The notes under the pieces were generated by a model. It had not been told where the DNA came from, searched no databases, and worked only from the letters and a program-made list of their open reading frames with translations. Shown one piece after another: positions 33,109-42,988 of a stretch of 64,000 nucleotides of DNA (position 1 is its first letter; every line of letters begins with the position of its first letter). Both the position numbers and the translations under genes were made by a program. Source of the stretch: Limnanthes douglasii subsp. nivea (lineage: Eukaryota; Streptophyta; Magnoliopsida; Brassicales; Limnanthaceae); contig JAUPFV010000005.1 in assembly GCA_036936605.1 (NCBI GenBank), positions 152,769,195-152,833,194 of the forward strand, given 5' to 3'.

Positions 33109-33125
33109 TGATGAGTCCGGACGAA
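33065..33125 (+). ncRNA. Hammerhead-ribozyme-like core at the polypurine-tract/3' LTR junction
   Basis: CUGAUGA (33108-33114) is followed by the self-complementary GUCC/GGAC (33115-33122) and GAA (33123-33125), the hammerhead catalytic core with a stem II. Immediately 5' of the core, gggcua (33102-33107) can pair with uagucc (33065-33070), giving a 6-bp stem I (one G-U pair). Against function: the base after GAA is U rather than A, no good stem III was found, stem II has no proper loop unless reduced to two pairs, and the candidate cleavage triplet would be UUU. The 5' LTR copy has T in place of the conserved first C. It may be a degenerate ribozyme or coincidence. Confidence 0.25.
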
Positions 33126-33479
33126 TTCACCACTACTCACTGAGAAATCCGGACAAGGGCAATTCGGACAATAAGTGCCCACTGAACTATCCGGAGAGGA
33201 CAAAAGTATTAAATAACTAAACACCTTTTGACTAAGCTAGGTGCTAATCAGCTTATTAAGTAAATGGGTCATTAAACTTGACCCGATTTCATAACTTGAC
33301 CCGAAAGCCCATGGGTCCATAATTAAGGGTATAAATACCCAACTACTTTCATTAATGAGGTAATGTACATTTAATACAACCACGCAGCTTAAATCTCTCA
33401 CTACAAAACACCCATGCATTTAATACTCTTAAAAATCTCCAAAACAATTGAAAAAATTACCCTCAGCTTGACAAAATCA
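33109..33479 (+). repeat. 3' LTR of the Tat element
   Basis: Direct repeat of 22962-23334, including TATAAATA at 33330-33337, and ends TCA directly before the acagt target-site duplication at 33480-33484. About two dozen substitutions against the 5' LTR, many of them C/T or G/A transitions. Confidence 0.9.
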
Positions 33480-33484
33480 ACAGT
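33480..33484 (+). repeat. Target-site duplication, right copy (acagt)
   Basis: Identical to 22957-22961 and placed immediately after the 3' LTR end. Confidence 0.75.
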
Positions 33485-33534
33485 ATGTTGAGGTAACCAA
33501 CATAATAATAATAGAGGGAGAATAAATGGTGGAA

Positions 33535-33940
33535 TGAGCGGTTGTAACTTGGCCGGATTTTCTACAATATGTATTATGGTTATACCGAACCACACCTAAA
33601 ACTGCCATAGAAGAAACACCATTTGACATGGTGTATGACATATAGGCATTAGTTCCAGCCGAGATATGTATGTCATCCCACAAGATAGCATCGTATGATA
33701 AAGAAAACAATAAACAAGACTGAAGAGAAAAGGTAGACTTAACTGAAAAAAGAAGAGCCAAGGCACATATTCGGTCAAACATTTCAAAATTCTAATTAAG
33801 AATAGTAGGATTCTAAAGTTTGGTCTAGGATTTCTAAACCGGGAGAAAGAATACTAAGAAGAGTTTTTCAACATAGCAAAGAAAAAAAGGCTCGACAACT
33901 GGCTCCAAGTTTGGAAACTTCTTTTGTATTTCATTATTAT
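33535..33940 (+). pseudogene. Integrase C-terminal fragment of a second gypsy copy
   Basis: Across stops the plus strand reads YRTTPKTAIEETPFDMVYD, ALVPAEICMSSHKIASYDKE, EKRRAKAHIRSNISKF and (with shifts) KRLDNWLQVWK. These match the conserved integrase tail of Tat-type elements (YRTTPKTAIGETPFxLVYG, AVIPAEI, RAKxHIRxxxYQ, LAPxWEGPY). It is more decayed than the neighbouring 10.5-kb element and lies outside its target-site duplication, so it predates that insertion. The antisense frames at 33477-33787 are shadows. Confidence 0.85.
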
Positions 33941-34509
33941 TATAATATACTTTCTTGAACTTCTTTTACGGAGGAGAATAGTTTTTAATTAAATTCTCTT
34001 TTGGGAGAAAGAATACATTAAATCCTCCTCTAACATTAGTGATGGACCAGTACTTGTTGCTCAAAAACTTCGAAGGCGTAAGAATGGAGGAATTTTAACA
34101 CGAAAACATTATAACATCCTCCGCCAAGATATAATATCTCTTGCATGATCTAACATTTGGCTATCAACGAGTATCTTTATAAAATGAGAGTTACAAATAA
34201 GTAAATAAGAAATCAAGTAAAATAAAAAAAAGGGAAATAAAAATTTACGCTTGAAATCCCAAGTTTGTTTAGTAAAATGAACGAAACTTCCGCCTTTTGT
34301 CTCCTAGTTGCCACCAATGAACATAAAACTATCACATTGTTAGAATTAAAAAGATCAATGACAATATTTGCAAAATGTTCCATTGTAAACTTGAATAATG
34401 GACTTGTTTGTCGAGTTGAGACCTTAAGGATAGTCAAGAACTCAAACACCGAGAAATATGTAAGATATCTTCTTAATAAAATTATAGATAAAAAAAATAG
34501 GATTTGAAC
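33941..34509. other. No recognised gene
   Basis: Tail of the older gypsy copy followed by AT-rich sequence. The phrase ggagaaagaatac recurs at about 33841 and 34004. The opposed frames at 34213-34545 and 34265-34507 have no motif. Confidence 0.35.
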
Positions 34510-34900
34510 AATAACACGTCCCTCGACTATCAAATTTAGTAACACGTAGTTTCTAGATTTTCAAAAGTCCATTGGTAGTCCCTGGATTATCGAGTTTGGA
34601 TAAATTTAGTCCTCCTACGTGTGTTTACTATCAATTTTTGTGACAGATAATCCCTCAACTAATCATTTTTTATAAAGTTAGTCGTTTAACTTTCTATTTT
34701 TGACAAACTTAGTCCCCCTTAATAAACATGCGCAAAGGACTAACTTTATCCAAAAAGGATAGTGTATGGACTACCAACAGACTATTGAAAGTTCATGGAC
34801 TACATGTCACCAAAATGGATAGTCCAGAGACTAGCATCGGACTTTTCGAACTCCAAGGACTATATGTTACTAAATTCAATAGTCCATGGATGATTTATTG
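34510..34900. mobile_element. Second foldback MITE-like element with agtcc-rich arms
   Basis: The left arm (cctcgactatcaaatttagtaacacgtagt...) matches the reverse complement of the right arm (tggactattgaatttagtaacatatagt...). Further matched phrases are aaaagtcc(a/g)(t/a)tg(g/c)tagtc, ggataaa(g/t)ttagtcct and tgtttat/c. Both arms are built of repeated agtcc(c/a)t units, as in the element at 14864-15431, but the two are not copies of each other. ORF 34728-34922 is just the arm read through (TKMDSPETSI / TKFNSPWMIY repeats). Confidence 0.65.
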
Positions 34901-35315
34901 GTCAAAGCCTAGAAATATATAACAATTAAGAACTAGTTTGGTGAGAAAAATAAGGCTAATTTTAAGATCTGACAAGGTCAGGATCCAAAGGAAATTGGAG
35001 TCCACGATTAAGAATAAGGTTGAAAAAACAACCTCACGGCCTCACCAACATGAACATCAAGGGGAGTTTCATAATATTTAGAAACTGAAGGTGAACATCA
35101 TTAAGGATTGTCCAATCAGAATGTTTTTGGAAACATTTTTCTTCTAACAAGTACGTACACGAATGCTCTATGAAACTCAATTTCTGAGTTTTGGTCAAAC
35201 CTCCCTCCTTTGCTTTGACCTTAATTTGTTGACCACCAGAGTTACCACTATAGTTACCTTACAAAACATTGATTAAATCATACTTTCACAACCGGAATGA
35301 ACCACATGCACGAAC
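34901..35315. other. No recognised gene
   Basis: AT-rich, no open frame of note and no motif recognised. Confidence 0.35.
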
Positions 35316-35582
35316 TATAAACGAATTACAAGTCTTAAATAAGTTTCCTACCTAATAACAACGAATTGATTTCTCTTCTGAACTGGTTGAAGAGAATATT
35401 GTGATTTTTTTTTGTCATTCGTCTTTCTTTCGATCAGAATGACTAGTTTGGTTAATTTGATTATTAGAGCATTTACTTTCATCATCCTTCCTATCCATTT
35501 ATATATGGAAAATTAAAAGCTTTTTACAACAAAGATTACAAGCTAATAGAAACTCAAGAAGTTGAAGAACTAAAATAAATGG
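35316..35582 (+). repeat. ~265-bp direct repeat, copy A
   Basis: Nearly identical to 38425-38690. Both begin ctataaacgaattacaagtc and end gaagaactaaaataaatgg, with only about eight scattered differences plus small indels visible. The copies are in the same orientation 3.1 kb apart with AT-rich non-coding DNA between. They could be short LTRs of a non-autonomous element, or a segmental duplication. Confidence 0.85.
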
Positions 35583-35969
35583 AAGAATAAAAATAAAAAA
35601 TAAATAAATAAAGGATAAAAAATGCATAAAAAACTCGAGTAAGAGCTGAAAATATTTTCTGCTCTATTTCTTTGAATAATTTGTAGGATAAATAGTTGGA
35701 ATTTAAAAAGAATGGATGACCATGGTCGTGAAATCTGAAAATGGTGGACTCACGTGCAGTCAAAACAAGCAACTTTCAACACGTATAACACTTTTTCCAT
35801 CAACTTGCATGTTAATCCATAAAATAAAAAATGCCATACACATTAAGAAAATTTGACCATTTGTAAATAAAATTGAATATAATGTCATATGTACATAATA
35901 TATTATTCTCATAAGTAATCATCTTAACAAAACTTTATTTGAACTAATATTTACAACCTCGACTAGCCA

Positions 35970-35972
<3 letters not shown>

Positions 35973-36014
<42 letters not shown>
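35973..36014. repeat. (AT)n microsatellite, ~21 units
   Basis: Uninterrupted at dinucleotides. Confidence 0.95.
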
Positions 36015-36016
<2 letters not shown>

Positions 36017-36181
36017 CTTGTTGTTGTTATCCATTAATCTCGGTTCTCAAAAAGGATTACGAAAGCATTTAAGGAATTCCAATTAATAAACTAAAACCGA
36101 CATAATAACTCAAGTCCTACAAGAGAAAAAAAAAACCAAAATAAAGCATCATAATATATATAATTCTTAGTTCATCACTCG

Positions 36182-36307
36182 TTAAGGGCTAGATGGATAC
36201 TAAAGTATCTTAATAACAATATCGATCAAACAAATGACAAGACCTTAAGGGCTAGATGGATACTAAAGTATCTTAATAACAATATCGATCAAACAAATGA
36301 CAAGACC
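36182..36307. repeat. Perfect 63-bp tandem duplication
   Basis: ttaagggctagatggatact... at 36182-36244 is repeated base for base at 36245-36307. Perfect identity means it is very recent, or an assembly artefact. Confidence 0.95.
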
Positions 36308-36792
36308 CTTATCTACTATGAAGAGCTAAAACATTAACAAAAACTAAAAAATATAGTAGTCCTTACTTCATCCTTCACAAATGACAAGACGACACCCAAC
36401 TATATCAACAACAAATTTAAGTATTTTGAAGCAACTTCAGATCTGAAGACCAATTTTTAGCCAAACAAGTAAGATCAAAACCGGTCTTTAACAAATACCG
36501 ATGTGTCTCAACAAAGACAATGATGCTTCCTATAAAAATAATTAATGTTCCAACCAATGTCAAATCCACTTCGGACAAACTTAAGATAATCATTTTTTTA
36601 ACTCGTGCAAAGATTAAAAGACTAATGATAAATGTGTATATATTTTTATCTGAATGTATTGACACATAGTAATTCAATACCTTAAACCAAACCATTTGGA
36701 ACTCGGTAAAAAAAATATAGATTACTACAAATTCTAAAATAGCTCAAGATAGTTATTGTAATATATTTATTCAAATATCTAAAAATAGTTAT

Positions 36793-36938
36793 TGTAATTA
36801 TGGTGTTATCTGTCCGGTCTATTTTGAATTTGGACCTTTTAAAGATCATACCATTAAATTATCGGTCTCACTGATTTGAACCGGTAATCGGACCAAATTC
36901 AAACTTGAGCTCCTGAATCGTTTGATAACACTACCGTA
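36793..36938. repeat. Imperfect inverted repeat, possible small MITE
   Basis: gtgttatctgtccgg...tttgaatttggacc at the left pairs imperfectly with the right end ggaccaaattcaaac...tgataacac. About 145 bp in all, AT-rich flanks. Low copy evidence inside this window. Confidence 0.35.
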
Positions 36939-37421
36939 TCTTTAACTTTATTAGATCTATCCTATACAAATGGGTGGATTCAGTAATTCAACGAGAATCA
37001 TGGTTTGAAAATAATAATTCTATTTATTAAATTAATAATCCAATAACAAACTATTTTCTTATCGTATTTTATTATTTGTATATTTTATTATTCATGTTCC
37101 AACTTAAAATTTAATTTTTTATTTATATGTGTGTATATAGAATTTTAATCGTAATACTGTAAGAGCTAGTAAGGTCAATGATATTATCATATTTATTTCG
37201 CACGGTTCTCTCAAACAATTCTGGATGAAGGCTCAATAACCATCTTAAATTAACATTAAATCTAATAAATAAAAATCTAACAAATATTAATAATAAATAA
37301 TCAGTATTACCTTTACTTTTTCATGATTCAATTCTTACTTTAAAACTCTTTAATTTATTTCAGATTCACTTTCAACTTTTGTTTAAATTAGTTACTAAAA
37401 AAATATAGACTTTTCTAGTAT

Positions 37422-37472
37422 TATTATTATTATTTTATTATTATTTTAATTATTATTATTATTATTATTATT
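37422..37472. repeat. (TTA)n/(ATT)n microsatellite
   Basis: Interrupted runs of tta/att trinucleotides. Confidence 0.85.
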
Positions 37473-38424
37473 AACCAATTAAGTCAAAAACAAAATAAAA
37501 ATTAACAAGTAAGATAATACTCGTTTTCCTTCTACCACAGCATTGGTTTTAGATTTGTCCAAAGATGAGAATCTTTTTTTTGTTGTTAAGATATAAATTA
37601 ATAAAAAAATATAGATTATAAAACTATATTTTATTATTTTAAGTGTTTTATATTATAATAATATTTATATCCATTGTTAAGTAAAAGTTATATTTGTATT
37701 AATATATATTTTGTTTTACTGCCATTTCCGGTTACCGTACGATGAATTGGAATCCTTAAGAAAAGAACAAAAACTACTGTAACGAAACGTGGTTACCAGC
37801 TTCAAACAGTCTCCGTAACAAGTGCCGAATTCTGAAAACTCTAAATTCGTCGAACTACGTGGCGAAATGTAAAACTATCATAAATTATAATCTACATCAC
37901 CTTCTCATAAATTCTAAACAAATTTAAAATTATAAATCTAAGTGGCTTTGACTAAAATCTTTCTCATCTAGGTTTAAAATAATTAATATAATTCGTCATT
38001 AGTTTTGTTAAAATTTTAAAATAAAAGATATGTTATTTTTATTTCATCAAAAAGCATTATATTTTATTTTTTATATATTAAACTAACTTTTCAAAAACAA
38101 TTGAAAATTTAAATAATATACTTCGTTTTGTTGATTTATTATTCATTTATAACGATAAATATATATTAAAAATGCAATTCGGGTTCCTATTGACTCTATT
38201 ATTCAGAAAAAACATATGGGTTTAAAATATCAATTCTATAAGAATATAGAATCTCCTAATTTTCTTTTTTGTCATGCAAATATTTTGGGGATATCTTGTC
38301 ACATTTTGCAGGATTGTTCAAAGTTAACATAGGTGCTCACATGACTATTATTCACCTAACACGAAATTGGTTTTCGTTTTTAAATCAGAATGTTCACGTG
38401 CGCTCTATTCTTCCTCCTCCACTG

Positions 38425-38690
38425 CTATAAACGAATTACAAGTCTTAAATAAGTTTCCTTCCTAATAACAACGAATTGATTTCTCTTCTGAACTGGTTGA
38501 AGAGAATATTGTGATTTTTTTTGTCATTCGTCTTTCTTTCAATCAGAATGACTAGTTTGTTAATTTGATTATTAGAGCATCTACTTTCATCATCCTTCCT
38601 ATCCATTTATATATGGAAAATTAAAAGCTTTTTACAACAAATATTACAAACTAACAGAAACTCAAGAAGCTGAAGAACTAAAATAAATGG
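38425..38690 (+). repeat. ~265-bp direct repeat, copy B
   Basis: Partner of 35316-35582 (same orientation). It is followed within 20 bp by the RNase H fragment at 38706, whereas copy A is followed by AT-rich non-coding DNA. Confidence 0.85.
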
Positions 38691-38705
38691 CCAATAGTAC
38701 TAATC

Positions 38706-38990
38706 GTGCTAATGGCCAATCCAACGGGGATGTCATCCTTAGAAACAGCTATATTGATCAATGTTGATTTTGAGATTGACTCGTTAATTCTAGTAAACAT
38801 GCTATCTTTTGGAAACTACTCTTGGCCTCTTAGAAAAATCCTAACATGTAGTAGGCAATTAATTGATTCATCTATGAAGATTTCTCACATTAGTAAGGAC
38901 AAAAATAAAGCAGCCGACTGGTTTGGGAGATGGGCCATGAGATGTAAAATGAAAACCATGTTTAACAAAAATCAAACCCCTAATCGATGA
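38706..38990 (+). pseudogene. RNase H C-terminal fragment (RVT_3-type, retroelement- or host-derived)
   Basis: The 94-codon frame contains INVDFEIDSLILVNMLSFG, then YSWPLRKILTCSRQLI, then ISHISKDKNKAADWFGRWAM. This is the second half of the plant RNase H-like domain (usual wording: ExDSxxLVxxL, PWxLRxIxxxCxxLL, HIxREANxxADxLA) found in LINE-encoded pol and in many 'putative ribonuclease H' host genes. The upstream half with the first catalytic Asp and Glu is missing. It is therefore a fragment, or a last exon whose earlier exons are not evident. Confidence 0.75.
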
Positions 38991-40580
38991 TTGTTATTAA
39001 TCTTCTTGAAAGTTTAGGGCTCGGTTAGGTTAGAAATGATAATTAAATCTATAATGGTGTATCCTACTTAAACAAATGCTACTTACCTCTTTCTGTTTTT
39101 GTAAATTCTCTCTTTAATTTGCAGAAACATAGTTGGTCATCGGCCTTCTTCTTCAATATCTCAATGTTGAATCATAATTCAAGTTGTTGTTTGACATTTA
39201 TCAACTTCTGGTACCCTGTGGAAATCTCTGAAAATATCTGCTAGAATCAATCTTCACATTTCATCTGGAGATGGTTTATTGCTTTCGCATTTTTGAAATC
39301 TCGATTTATGAGTCTCTAATTCATCAACATTCTAGACTTGAAGATGTGTGGATAGATGACTGTAGTTTCCTGGTTGGCTCATGTTTCTTCTGCCTCTCAT
39401 CTTAATCTCTCAATTGGATTGTTTTTCAAATGGAAATTATGATATAAGAGTACGGCAAAAAATTTATCAAGTTCTTCAAGAAATAATCGGTGTCCATTTA
39501 AGTTGTTTTCAAAAATAGCTTGTTTCTAAAAGTTATTTTATGCGTGCAAATATTGGTTTTGACACCTCGTGTAAACAAGATATCAATGTACTATTCCTTC
39601 TTTATTATTCAATAAGATGTTTTGTTTTTGTTTAAAAATACAATAAAATAAACATATATTAGAAAACCATTTTTTAAAACTCAAAATTATTAATTTAGTT
39701 TTTATTTATTTATTAAATATTATTTTTTGATTGAGTTATTATATTTTAGATTATCTATTTATGGTCATAAACTTTTAGGATTAAATTTTAGAATGATATT
39801 GGTATTATTAATTCATACTTAGGAAATCTAAACATTATTGTGGTTCTTATTTTCTTACCACTACAATTTTTAAAAACCATTTTGGAATCATGTTTCTAAA
39901 AACCGAAAATACAATCTCTACTATAACGAATGTGTACGTTTATACTATTTTGAAGTCTTAAATTCTATATCTTTTATACATATATAGATAATGTTCCACC
40001 TAATTTTTCTATGAAGTTCTTGTTTAAGATATTTAAATATTTTACGAAAATACTGAGAATTTACTCCTACACCATCTAATGTATAATAAACTATTTAACT
40101 TTGATAATCTAAAATATAAATTCAATAAACTACTCCATTTGTTTGAACTACATAAATTTGTTAATGGAAATTTATGGAAAAGAGGTGACCATACCATCAT
40201 TACATTACCAATAAAAACAAACTTTAAAAAGCTTCTTATAAAGATTTACTAGCATAAAAAAATTATGATAGTCCGGCGGCTTCGTGCATTAATAAGTGTC
40301 AGGACATCTAAAAACACGGTTTTATTACTCTCTTTTTTGGGGAGTAGAAATATCATTTACTCCTACAACTAGATAGATGTCTAGTAAATAACAACGAAAG
40401 AACAAAATACCAAAACATCAAATAAATAATCCAGTTCCAGCATATCTAACTCACATGAATTCAATATTTATGAATATATCTAATCTAACTCATATGTCCG
40501 CAATACATAATGCACTGCATAATGTATTTTTACATTCATGCATGGTCATACAACTTGAGGATATGTAAGAATATTGTAAA
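38991..40580. other. No recognised gene
   Basis: Only AT-rich sequence with stops in all frames. It is the 3' side of the SRS gene at 41034-42988 (minus strand). Confidence 0.45.
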
Positions 40581-40581
40581 T

Positions 40582-40585
<4 letters not shown>

Positions 40586-40610
<25 letters not shown>
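40586..40610. repeat. (AT)n microsatellite
   Basis: About 12 AT units, followed by tgcatatgca. Confidence 0.9.
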
Positions 40611-40612
<2 letters not shown>

Positions 40613-40644
40613 CATATGCATATTTATTTGTATGCATGAGCATG

Positions 40645-40682
<38 letters not shown>
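40645..40682. repeat. (AAT)n microsatellite
   Basis: About 12 units of ata/aat. The opposed hydrophobic frames (40490-40795) are translations of this and the AT tract. Confidence 0.95.
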
Positions 40683-41033
40683 TGTAGTATGAAGCAAGAA
40701 AAAGAACAGACACAAAACCATAAAGACAGCACGCCACAATGCCTAGATGTTTTACCCTTCACACCATGTTTGGACAAAAAAACACAAAGCTTCACATTTC
40801 AACCATAATATTAATAACCACCTTCATTCCCTTTCTTATTCAAAAATAATGATAATAAAGCATTAAAATTGGAGCCCAAAAGCAACAACAAATAACAAGA
40901 CAAAACAAACCTCCTGGAATTCCTCTCAATTCATATTCTTCAACTACATTTTTCTTCCACAAATCAATCATCTTCTACTTTAAAATTAAATTATAGGGTC
41001 TAAAAAGATTTTGTTACATAGTTTATTCTCTTT

Positions 41034-42988
41034 TCAAGATCTTGGGTGGGTCGGGAAGAAATGCGTACCGGATATAAACGAGTTGATTGAAGTTGGATAT
41101 AAACCTGTAGCCGGATCTATAAAACTCGAAGGAGCACCACCGTCGATTGATGCAGGAGTAGTAGCGAGAGATCCGGTTGTTATCAGATTTAATGGGTGAT
41201 AATGATCACCACCAGTACCACCACCACCACCGATATTACTATTATTGTTAATACTAGTATTATTATTATTGTAATTATTATCCGGACCTTGATCGTAAAG
41301 AATTCCCTTAAATACATGTCCTCCTATGTTCACCGCTGTCTGATAGGCATAGTTATCTTCTCCTCCTTCGTCAATGTTACTCACTCGCACACATCGGAAA
41401 ATTGCCGGAGAGCTAACTTCTGCCGGAAAATTCCCCACTTCCAGCCCTAAAAATGAAAAAAAAAAGTGTAAAATAAATACAAAAGCAGAGTTATGCAAGA
41501 ATGAGTATACACACCTATAACCCTAGAGTTAGTTTTAAAAAGTTCAAATAAGTAAATGGCACAAATCAATAGTGGTGGTAGAACAAGTAGATACACCTAT
41601 GGTGCTATGCATGTATGAATGTATGTAAAGTCAGATGTTGATGAGTATGTATGTATGTATATACACATATCTCAAGAGAATAGGATCTTCCCTGTGAAAC
41701 CAAACGTCAGGATTACTTGGAAACAGTATATTCTTAAAAGGAATAAAAGAAAACAAAAATACCTAAAAGGAGAAAAGAAAAACAAAAAGAAAACCTAAAA
41801 AGAAGAAAGAAAAAGCTAATAAGGTATGGAGATCGAGTTTCAATACACGCAATCGATTATGATTATGGTGTTTTGTTTGGTTATATCATATATGTGCAGA
41901 GAATTGACGTAAAGCTTCACTGAATTTTAGAGTAAAGATTGAGTCTTTGAGTGATCATCATTCAGCATCATCAGTAAACAAGAGATCAACAGATCTTCAA
42001 TATAAACACACTCAACAAAAATACAGTACTCCACTAGAAAGAAAGAGTGAGGGATATCAAATTCACATAGCACAAAGAAGAGCTAGAGAGAGAAATCAAC
42101 TCCTACAAAATTTGTGTATACACACTAAATAAAAGAGCTAGAAAGAGATATATCAACTACTACTACTGCTAGTTATGAATTTTTTTTAAAAAAAAGAGAG
42201 CTAGAGAGAGAAATCAATTACAAATTTCTATGAACTCAAAGAGAGAAAGCAAGAGAGAGAGATGAAAGATAGTAAAACATAGAGCTATAGAAGAGAGGGA
42301 GAGAGAAGAAGAAGAAGAAGAAATTAGTACCAGAATTGTGAGTAGGCAAGCGAGTACAGACAAGCGAAGAAGAAGAAGAGTTGGGATGATTCTCTCTGTG
42401 TCTCTTCTGCTGTTGCAGTTGCTGTTGCTGTTGATGTTGTTGCATAGCAGCTAACTGTTCTTGGCGTTCTCTCCTCTTGGAGGCCGGAAGCCATGTGCTC
42501 TTCACGTGAGTTTCACAATCAAACCCTCGACTTTTACAACAAGTCCTACACCTCATATGTATACAATCCTTCTTCGCTTGATTCCCACAATCTTGACAGC
42601 TTATTGTTCCTGCGCCTCCTCCACTGCTACTTCCTCCTCCACCGCCACCGCCACCGCTGCTGCCGTGTCTCATAAGCGTGAACTCCGGTATTGAACTGGG
42701 TCCGACGCCGAGTCTTGTGGTAGCAGAGGAGTTGTTGTAAAGATCTAACCTTTGTTGTTGATGATAAAGTTCTTGTTGTTGTTGTTGCCATAGTTCAAGA
42801 CTTGTCTTGTAAGAAGAAGAAGAAGAGATGTTGTTGTTGTTGGCGTCTTCATTGTTGTTGTTTTTGTACCAAAGCCATGCTTCTTGTGGTTGTGGTGGTG
42901 GTTGTTGAAGTGGAGGGTGGTTTCTTTCTTCTTCTTCTTCATCGATTCTTCTTCCTAGTCCTCCTCCTAATGAAAAAAACCCAGCCAT
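41034..42988 (-). CDS. SRS (SHI/STY1-like): SHI/STYLISH-family (SRS) zinc-finger transcription factor, two exons
   Basis: Exon 1 is 42988-42331 and exon 2 is 41446-41034, joined across an 884-nt GT-AG intron; the joined protein is 356 aa. Start [20 protein letters not shown], then Gln/Asn/Ser-rich and a Gly run. The SRS RING-like finger (about residues 130-165) is [31 protein letters not shown], fitting C-x2-C-x7-C-x-H-x2-C-x2-C-x7-C-x2-H, followed by [15 protein letters not shown] (basic, nuclear). Exon 2 has [20 protein letters not shown] and the family-specific IGGH block ([20 protein letters not shown]). The C-terminus is [16 protein letters not shown], typical of SHI/STY1 rather than the shorter members. 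Known role of the family: nuclear activators of auxin biosynthesis (YUCCA) genes in organ tips, style and leaf development. All finger residues are intact and no frame damage is seen, so it is very likely functional. Which paralogue it is cannot be decided here. Confidence 0.95.
41447..42330 (-). other. Intron of the SRS gene
   Basis: Donor CTG|GTACTA (first base 42330) and acceptor catttttAG|GGC (last base 41447). One base of exon 1 plus two of exon 2 form a Gly codon, restoring ...[15 protein letters not shown], the family's conserved junction. The intron is rich in GAGA tracts, with a (GAA)n run right after the donor (42307-42322) and a tgta/tatg repeat at about 41610-41665. Confidence 0.9.

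Larger units (their letters stand above)
22962..33479 (+). mobile_element. Tat-lineage Ty3/gypsy retrotransposon, structurally complete (10.5 kb)
   Basis: The element starts TGATGAGTCCGGAC and ends with TCA. It has two ~372-bp LTRs, flanking acagt duplications, a primer-binding site, gag, protease, RT, RNase H, a second RNase H and integrase on the plus strand, and a long antisense ORF downstream of integrase. The extra RNase H and the additional ORF 3' of pol are hallmarks of the Tat/Ogre/Athila branch. The LTRs differ at roughly two dozen positions by eye (about 93% identity), so the insertion is not recent. All ORFs carry stops or shifts, so it is non-autonomous today. It is flanked on the right by the integrase tail of another gypsy copy, indicating nested insertion. 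Confidence 0.92.
35583..38424. other. AT-rich interval between the two 265-bp repeats
   Basis: No recognisable coding sequence. It contains the (AT)n tract at 35973-36014, the 63-bp tandem duplication, an imperfect inverted repeat (36793-36938) and a TTA-rich microsatellite at about 37422-37472. The minus-strand frame 36417-36695 encodes a short hydrophobic peptide without recognisable motif. Confidence 0.4.

Noticed and set aside
33109..33125. Calling a functional hammerhead ribozyme outright
   Set aside because: Core and stem I are present but stem III and the A after GAA are missing and the 5' LTR lacks the leading C, so it is reported only as a low-confidence candidate.
33596..33787. Minus-strand ORFs at 33477-33787
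   Set aside because: Antisense of the gypsy integrase tail readable on the plus strand.
40490..40795. Opposed hydrophobic ORFs with poly-Leu/poly-Ile
   Set aside because: Produced by reading AT and AAT microsatellites; not membrane proteins.
41196..41450. Plus-strand Thr/Ile-rich ORF across SRS exon 2, and other plus ORFs at 42461-43002
   Set aside because: Antisense translations of Asn/Gly/Gln codon repeats of the SRS gene.
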